A stretch of 64,000 nucleotides of DNA, taken from Reticulitermes lucifugus. Its lineage: Eukaryota > Arthropoda > Insecta > Blattodea > Rhinotermitidae. The notes under the pieces were generated by a model. That model searched no databases and had not been told where the DNA came from. It saw only the letters and a list, made by a program, of their open reading frames with translations. Location of the stretch: NCBI GenBank assembly GCA_026260175.1, contig JAKCWW010000173.1, forward strand, positions 80,736 to 144,735, in the 5' to 3' direction. Shown piece by piece: positions 57,780-64,000 of this stretch. A program made the translations under genes and the position numbers. How positions within the stretch are numbered: the first letter of the stretch is position 1; the number at the start of each line of letters is the position of its first letter.

Positions 57780-58959
57780 CTGGTAAGGGGTTTAACAAAA
57801 CATTGGCTATGTTTTGCCCTACACGACGAACATGTCTAATATTGCAGGTTGATACGTGATAGGCCAGAGGAAACGTACAGGGCAAGATTATGTCTACACG
57901 AAGGCGTACAAGGCGCACTCCCACAGTTCGAGGGGTTTTGATTTTAGCTCGCTGTTGTGGGTGGGACGGAATGTCGCATTTTAAACGGATGACAGGACTG
58001 CCAAATTTTACAAATCATTACAAAAAGGGCATTACACTACAAGGAAAGTTGAAGTGCTCCTCGTTCCTCCTACCGAATCTGCAGACTGCTAGTGTGGAAG
58101 GCACCTGTGCAAGACGAATCCCAGTGTTGTAAGTTGGCTCTAAAGAGAGTGCTTAGAGTTAATTGTGGAAATATGATCGATGTTGCGTGTTCTGTCTTAT
58201 AGCAGGCCAGGATACGTTGAATATAAAGAATTGCTCCCTGATATTTGACCTAACGCCTAACAGGTAAACTTTGAAAGGATATTGGTCGTTTGCCTTTAAC
58301 ACGAAACCGTCTGAAATGTGGTTCACACAAAAGACTGATGCCGAGAGAAAAAAAGGCCCAGAAATTCTAGAGGAGGAACAATTAGTAGGTTGTATTTACT
58401 GAAGACTACTGGGAGAAAGATATAAACCTTGTAATCGTGTGAGTTTTACACGCTGGGTAATCGCTGCAAAGAAGAAAAAATAGTTCTGCAGGGCCTCGTG
58501 TGGCAGAAGATTTATAGCGGTCTGAAGCCTTGTCATAGAGTGATAGTGCTCCGGAATCCGTAATAGGCGGTGGCGTCGCCAACGAACAGTGATTATGAAA
58601 CACGGAGCATCCACGTCAGCCGTCCCATTGATTGCGACTGCAAACAAAGTCACCGTTAAATTCAAAAGTACAACATTGCGTTTTGGAGCAGAGAAGACAT
58701 TATCGTGACGAACACGGAAGTGAAGGTAGTGCAGAACAAAAGAGACAAAACGCGGTTGCCGATTTATGAGATTGCATCGGTGTTGGATTCTCAGGGAACT
58801 GTATGACCACGTGGTGTCATGCAACTTCCGTGAGTGGAAGAAAACAGCCACAAGTTTTGTCCATAAGACAGTAATTCTTCGTACAACTTTCCGTGTGTGG
58901 TATCCGTGTGCGATCTGCGGACTGGGGAGTATCTCCGGAAATGAGATCAGCATACCCAC
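57780..58959 (-). pseudogene. reverse transcriptase region of the same decayed LINE
   Basis: A 187-codon minus-strand frame (58959-58396) follows the fingers/palm of an I/Jockey-type RT: KLVAVFFHSRKLHDTTW (family LVAVFFD..KAYDTTW; the catalytic Asp and Ala are changed), FVSFVLHYLHFRVRHDNVFS (family FI.NFL.DR.FRVR.G...S), LTVTLFAVAING (family SVTLF..AIN), and LQTAINLLPHEALQN...VKLTRLQGLYLSPSSL (family QM..AINRL..WA...G; FTRLRG.HPDP). The DD-containing motif is unreadable in this frame. Below it, at about 58125-57920, NTGIRLA, TGAFHTSSLQ and FVKF, with later TVGVRLVRLRV, mark the RT thumb. No stop interrupts the first 560 bp, but the sequence frameshifts relative to the family, and the catalytic residues are lost. 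Confidence 0.75.
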
Positions 58960-60515
58960 GATTAACCTTGCCCTATGACATCACGTGTGACCTTTTCGTT
59001 TAGGAATGTAAAATATTCATATTGTTCTGGGTCATTACACGTGTATTCAGGTAGGCGTGTACCAACACATCGGAGAGATATACTGTCTAAATTACTTCGG
59101 AAATGTTGGTATCAACCTTCCACACTACCAAGTTTCTAACCGAGAGCACCACGATTGGAATCTCCATTTAAGATTTCATATCGAAAATTGAAGCAGGTCG
59201 CACTCTTTTAACCTTCTCGGACGTAATGATTGTTTTAGTGGTCTTTGAATCCAGTGCAGGCAGAATAAAAGTACCAACTTTGTTTGACACATTGCAGATA
59301 GCATATAATATGCATTTGTACTCACAGAGCAGTTGTTTGTATCCGTGATACTTTATGCAGGGCATCACCGTGATGTGATCTCAGGTTACAGTGTCTGTAT
59401 TCTTGTCGTCATATTAACGGGAATGGATTGTCGTCTAGTAAAGGACATAAGGAGCCCCGGAATTTTATAAAAATGAGTTAATTTCAAAATACGTCTTTGA
59501 ATACAAAAACGTCATTGTCGTTCCTGTCAGATGTATTCTGTTTGGAAATTCGGAAACAAGTAGGCCTATCTGATGTCTATTCACCAATCTATTTTTCCTG
59601 CAGCGGCGTGGATGGAATGAGATAAAAAGTCAAACTCTTGTCAGCACAGTAGTTTTCTTCTCCGTTGCATATACGAACTGAGTTCCTGAAGATCGCGAAG
59701 TGAAACACTTTCTTAATCTTGTGTGTTGACCAGTAGGCCATTGGTCACCTTTCTCGTTTGATTACCATCGCCGACCTAAGAAAAATCAGTAAAATAATGG
59801 TGTAAAAGTGTGTTACACAAGATTTCCCTCGTACTTGGGGCCACACCGATCGTGTTACTTAGCGTATTGGGTTGCTTTCGTATCTTATTTCAGACTTATT
59901 TGTCGAGGGGAGTTGCATGTAAGTCTTGCTTCCACTTTCTTCAAGTAATACATTTAAGGAAAATGCACAAAAGATTCCTTCATTTGTACTTCTGCCACTG
60001 CACTTAAATAATGCTTTGTTGCATTCATCCACACAAATTCGTACGTGATAATATCCTGACTTTTTCTTTCCTGAGCTACACCCAGAACCGTGCCAAATAA
60101 TCTTCATTTCTCTTGTCGCATTGCGTATCTTTTAAGTGAACTGGCTTCGTGGCCTTCGGCTGACCTCGCCGCTGGTGCATTATTGTTGCTTTTTTTTCTT
60201 ATCCAAGATGTCCTTTTCTGGAATATTAAACCCTCTTTCTCCAGAGAGCTACTGTTTGGGTATTTCAGTGTCTCAAGTATTCACGCTGTTGTCAAAATGA
60301 CGTCATGGAGCGAAATCCATTTGTAATATAATGTACCATCTAAGTCTGGGTCTCGGAAGTATGCCTACATGAAGGTAAAAGCAAATTTATCCCTGCACAT
60401 GCCATGCAGGCGTATGGGGAAGTGGAGGTATTACTTTATACTTTTGTAACCTTTGCGCTAGATGGGGGCTCTCCTGTGTGAGAACCTCAAATCTCGCTCT
60501 GCTGCTGTTACTAGT
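58960..60515. other. no gene recognised
   Basis: The 5' part of the LINE should lie here if present, but I could not recognise it. Short frames at 59.8-60.1 kb are unplaced. Confidence 0.45.
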
Positions 60516-60758
60516 GCCACCATCACCACCACCACCATCACCACCACCGCCATCACCACCACCCCCACCACCAGCAGCACCACCAACACCACCACCAGCA
60601 GCACCACCATCACAACCACCACCATCACCACCACCATCACCACCACCACCACCATCACCACCACCCCCACCACCAGCAGCACCACCACCACCAGCACCAC
60701 CACCAGCAGCACCACCATCACAACCACCACCATCACCACCACTACCACCACCAGCAGC

Positions 60759-60795
<37 letters not shown>
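60516..60795 (+). repeat. compound (CAC/CAT/CAG/CAA)n microsatellite
   Basis: About 280 bases of CAN trinucleotides: mostly CAC and CAT with CAG patches, passing into pure CAA from about 60756 to 60793. There are internal duplications of longer blocks; the segment CACCACCACCAGCAGCACCAC recurs. All three plus-strand frames are open across it (Thr/Ser-, Pro/Ser- or His-rich), a property of the array and not evidence for a protein. Confidence 0.95.
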
Positions 60796-62424
60796 CACGT
60801 TTAGTGTTGGAGGAGGAGGAAGAGAATCAGTGGCGTAACTGTCCCTTATCACTTTACCTGCCAAGACAATTCAGTCTCTGTTGCAGGAAGTGCATTCTTC
60901 AAGTCCTTATCGTAAAACTGCAACTGTCGATATAAGGCGTAAGATTGAATTCTGATAAAATCATTTACATTCCTTCATTAAGTCTATTCGTTGAGCAGTA
61001 CGTACAATTTCATTTATTCATATTTCGTGAGATTTCATTAGATAAACACAGTTTAATCTTACGGGCGACGTCTCAAGCAAGTTCACTGAGATTTTAACAA
61101 GCATAAGTTGGTTCCATGTTTAACGGCTAACTCTTGACGCTTTTCAAGAAATTGTATGGTTTTCAAGAGCTACCACAGAACACAAGTTATCGGTTTGTGT
61201 AAACCTTTGCATGGTAGCGTACATTTAGTTGGAAACACTGAGTTACGTGCAAGTCAGACGTACTACAGCACCATGTGCTAGTATCGGACGCGCTCGCAGG
61301 GAAACTTTTGGAGAAAGCTTCCTTCAGAAAGCTAAAGTTTCAACGACAGATACAGGAACTAGGTGAAGAGGATAAGAGGGGAGGGCTGTAAGATGAAGAA
61401 AGGGGTGAATTAATTAGCCCCCACATACTTTACCACTAACAAGTATCTAGCCCTCTCAGTGGAGCTGAATGTTTGCTCTAGCAGCTGTGAAGGATTTTAA
61501 TAGCATCCCAGAGAGTTACTAGTTGGCTTCTCCAGTAGTGAAGGTAGGATGGATTCCAAAAGAACGAAATTCAGTTACATTTCGTGAGGTGTTCTTTGCA
61601 GTTAGAAAGCGGAGTAGAAAGGAAAGATATTTAATTTGAATACACTACATCCTTCAACTGGATTGGATTTCAAATGTTAATGAATTTAAATTCTTTCATC
61701 TAGTGATTATTTTAGCAGAGGTTTAGACATAAAACTTGAAAAGAAACATGTTTTCCGAAAGGAAACAAACGTAGTAAAGAGATTTAGTACAAATAAGATT
61801 AAAGTTTCATGTTTTGGCGAAGGAGTTGTCATGAGTCAAACAAGATTGTAGGAACAAGTTTTCTGATGATTTTCATGATGCCTTATGATTTTCAAAGTGT
61901 TTCAGTCTATATTTTGAGCTAGAGGTAAGTAAGAATTGATAATTTTGATGTTTCATGTTTTGTTTGTACATATTATCTAAATTAGTAGAAAATCCGAAAT
62001 TGTTAAATGTGTGACATGTGACCTCTCAGTGTTAAGCTTTTTCATATTTGTAACTGATAGAGTTACGGGCCTACAAAAAGGTGATACAAACTTTGTAGCT
62101 GTAAAAATGTTCATGAATTGCCTGCTCTTTACGCCTGTAACAAATATGAAAATTATTTTTATAATCTAAGGTTAGAGATCTAGGGGATACACACACTAAC
62201 ATATAAAGGTGATGGTAAAATAACCCTGCCTTGTTTATGGAATGAGAAAAGCAGACAAATGGAATTTTGTCCAGTTCGAGTACAGAAGAAAACTAAATAA
62301 CGGGAGACTTACTCATAAAGGAGAATATCGAAGATGTAATTTTACGTGTGGGAGAGCTGCATTTATAGAACTAAAGGTCCAATAAAGAGAATGCTGTCTA
62401 ACCTTGATTTCAGGCTTCCGCCAC
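60796..62424. other. no gene recognised
   Basis: No supported feature. Confidence 0.5.
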
Positions 62425-62600
62425 GATGTTGATGAAATCTGTGGTCTTCTGGATAATTACACGGCGTCGTGTGGTAATTATTTACCGACGTTTCGGGACA
62501 ACGTATCGGTCCCATCTTCACGGGTCAAGATTCCACTTGGAATCTTGACCCGTGAAGATGGGACCGATTTCCGTGAAATATTTTCCTGCCTCAGAAGTTA
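62425..62600 (-). repeat. interspersed repeat with a hairpin and hammerhead-like core
   Basis: The minus strand reads GACCCGTGAAGATGGGACCG, ATACGTTGTCCCGAAACGTC, GGTAAATAATTACC and ends ACGACGCCGTGTAATT. Stem II (GGGAC/GTCCC) is perfect. The core has an extra G (CGTGAAGA instead of CTGAAGA), so it is unlikely to cleave. The same unit is at 39.95-40.0 kb on the plus strand. Confidence 0.6.
62505..62568. repeat. 31-bp-arm hairpin with 2-nt loop
   Basis: 62505-62535 is the exact reverse complement of 62538-62568 (ATCGGTCCCATCTTCACGGG and onward), separated only by CT. It lies at the outer edge of the interspersed repeat: the right arm duplicates, in inverted orientation, the first 31 bases of the unit found once at 39.95 kb. 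Confidence 0.95.
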
Positions 62601-62762
62601 TTTATCGTCCTTCTGTGCAACACGCAAGTTTCGTGCCGCAGTCACAACACCCCGCCATGGGACACTGCTCTGACCCTGACGAATTGAGTCCACACCCTTA
62701 ACCCCTGTTTTACGAAGATCCGTCTTGATATTATCTTCACGTCTAGGTCTAGCTCTTCTGAA
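62601..62762 (-). pseudogene. 3' tail fragment of the 2.15/37.9-kb LINE family
   Basis: The minus strand reads RRARPRREDNIKTDLRKTGV, then DSIRQGQSSVPWRGVVTAAR, NLRVAQ. This parallels the family pattern GRPRRRWEDNIKMDLREVG, DWI.LAQDRD.WR..V.AAMNLRV. It is fused in frame to an unrelated upstream fragment at 62763. Confidence 0.75.
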
Positions 62763-62924
62763 TAATGCGTTTTTTAAATATTTTATAAAATATGGAATCT
62801 CACGAAAGGACTCGTTGAAGGTCACATTTACAAGAAAAGTTTCCACAATAAACACCCTTTGTTCTGTAGTGTAGGGCACCATTTTCGCGAATAATGTGTC
62901 AAGTTGAACTCTAGATTTCTCCAT
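62763..62924 (-). pseudogene. N-terminal helix-turn-helix remnant of a transposase
   Basis: The minus strand reads MVPYTTEQRVFIVETFLVNV, TFNESFREIPYF. The YT.EQR.FIVE.F pattern is the start of a helix-turn-helix domain (DUF4817-like) seen at the N-terminus of many insect mariner-type transposases and domesticated relatives. It stops after about 50 residues, where the LINE tail begins, so the 108-codon frame is a chance chimera of two elements. Confidence 0.45.
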
Positions 62925-63905
62925 CCAAGGGTACCTACATTAGTACCAATAGTCTTACAAAAACTGAACATAAATTAGCCCTTTTGTGAAGACCCTGATA
63001 GAAGGAATGAATGAAATTTTAGAATTCCATTGTTAATGGCTTGTATGTCCAGCGAAGTCGTTTAATGAACAACAATGGAAAACTATAGCTAAGAATTGTA
63101 AACTTTGCCACCTGTTTCTTACACTTCAGGATTCAGAATATTGTGCGTGATAGTGTAATGGAAGATTACAAACGGACGTGAAAGAAATGGGAATGTATGG
63201 TGGTACTGACTCCTTCAACTGTGTGATTTAAAAAATTGTGTACTTTGTTTCGTGGTAAACTGTACGTGATTACTGTGATTCTATTCTGTCAGTTGAAATA
63301 AAGGAGATTTCAAATACTTTGACCTTCTTTGTTGTTAAATATCTTCCGCTGAAAATTTATCTGTCGTTTTAACAGCTCGTTAAAATTTGTCTGCTCCGAT
63401 TTTTCAGTGCTGTTTATTCCGGATGTTTTGCCGTCGTTGGTTTTAAACATTTTATGTTTGTAATTAATATTAAAAATGAACTACACTGAATTCCTGTTTT
63501 TTAAATGTACAGTACCACACATACCACGCTTATACAATCTGAACAGTCTGTTTCTACCTAACCACTGAATTAATTACACCGATAAAGAAAACGCTCGGGA
63601 TTAACAGAAAGCTGAGCTCTAATTCGTCCATTGTTGTCACGTCTCATTTGAAGTTGGGTATAAAACTGTTCCTTTAAGTCCCATGTTGTCTGCCTTTCCA
63701 TCTTCCTCTATGTCGTTCATATACCACCGCCCCCCTCGTTGCTATTGAAAGGAGCTTCTGTAAAGGATTTCTGTTTCAGGCTATCTGCCCAATTCTTCTG
63801 GTAGAATTTTATATGCTCTAATACACTGTCCACTGCTAATCGGTTGTGGATATCATTGTTCCTATGGCGGCCCAGTACCCTAAGGCCTAACCGCTTTATT
63901 AAAAT
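62925..63905. other. no gene recognised
   Basis: No supported feature. Confidence 0.5.
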
Positions 63906-64000
63906 ACGAGGTGCTATCCAAAAGTTCGGGGAATTTTCCCATAAAAAAATTGCTTATCATAACTCCTAGTTTCCACCGTCTCCTTCGAAGTAGTCCCCTT
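63906..64000 (-). mobile_element. mariner-like transposon, 3' end (continues past window)
   Basis: TACGAGGTGCTATCCAAAAG from 63905 matches a mariner-type terminus (TA target, then (A)CGAGG.G..ATCCAAAA). Reading the minus strand inward from the window edge gives GDYFEGDGGN followed by a stop (TAG at 63968-63966), the usual C-terminus of cecropia-type mariner transposases (YFEGD). About 60 bp of 3' UTR plus TIR follow. Only the last dozen codons are visible, so intactness cannot be judged. Confidence 0.7.

Noticed and set aside
58396-58959. Longest frame (187 codons) as a possible host gene
   Set aside because: Its residues follow LINE reverse transcriptase blocks in order with key catalytic residues lost.
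60458-60935. Thr/Ser-, Pro- and Val-rich frames on both strands
   Set aside because: Trinucleotide microsatellite; every frame without a stop unit stays open.

Overview
This is eukaryotic, AT-rich, gene-poor DNA, most likely from an insect of the cockroach/termite group (Blattodea). That placement is an inference. The interspersed repeats translate into peptides I recognise from spurious protein predictions in those genomes (for example FWDVTPCRLV on the minus strand near 1.1 kb, ETSVTIYQSTRRNIPED on the plus strand, and the tail of a tRNA-derived SINE at 57.2 kb). I found no host exon, no real tRNA or rRNA gene, and nothing bacterial. The longest open frames are transposon wreckage or low-complexity sequence. 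The window reads as intergenic or intronic DNA built from layers of dead mobile elements.

Layout. 0-10 kb: an inverted-repeat element (1.0 kb), a LINE 3' tail (2.15-2.59 kb), two hammerhead-like motifs (5.0 and 5.3 kb), a perfect 60-bp palindrome (5.6 kb), a CTA microsatellite (6.0 kb), a SINE (8.7 kb) and an inverted-repeat pair (9.1-9.3 kb). 10-20 kb: tRNA-derived SINEs (11.2, 13.0 kb), a fold-back element with 93-bp arms (14.9-15.5 kb), a 32-bp minisatellite (16.5 kb) and a purine-rich tract (17.6-18.06 kb). 20-31 kb: two different pogo/Tigger-type transposase pseudogenes (20.4-21.1 and 29.46-30.5 kb), and between them a TIR element with degenerate internal repeats (23.1-23.7 kb). 31-50 kb: several SINE families, another LINE 3' tail (37.9-38.3 kb), a 20-bp minisatellite (39.5 kb), an AT-rich element with nested inverted motifs (41.48-42.22 kb), a hAT-like terminus (43.46 kb) and microsatellites. 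50-64 kb: a 12-bp-TIR MITE (50.6-50.8 kb), a second fold-back element (53.37-53.68 kb), a decayed RNase-H-bearing LINE on the minus strand (58.96 to 56.3 kb) split by a hAT-like element that itself carries a SINE, a long CAC/CAG/CAA microsatellite (60.5 kb), a 31-bp-arm hairpin (62.5 kb), a LINE tail abutting a transposase helix-turn-helix remnant (62.6-62.9 kb), and the 3' end of a mariner transposon running off the right edge.

The most interesting signal is a recurring motif, CTGANGA-T-(stem)-GAAAC followed by a short palindrome. It occurs in at least five unrelated-looking repeats. In four of them the flanking sequences form a short helix whose bases differ from copy to copy but stay complementary. 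This is the layout of a minimal, possibly dimeric, hammerhead ribozyme of the kind known from Penelope-like elements, but with a conserved extra U that the canonical core lacks.
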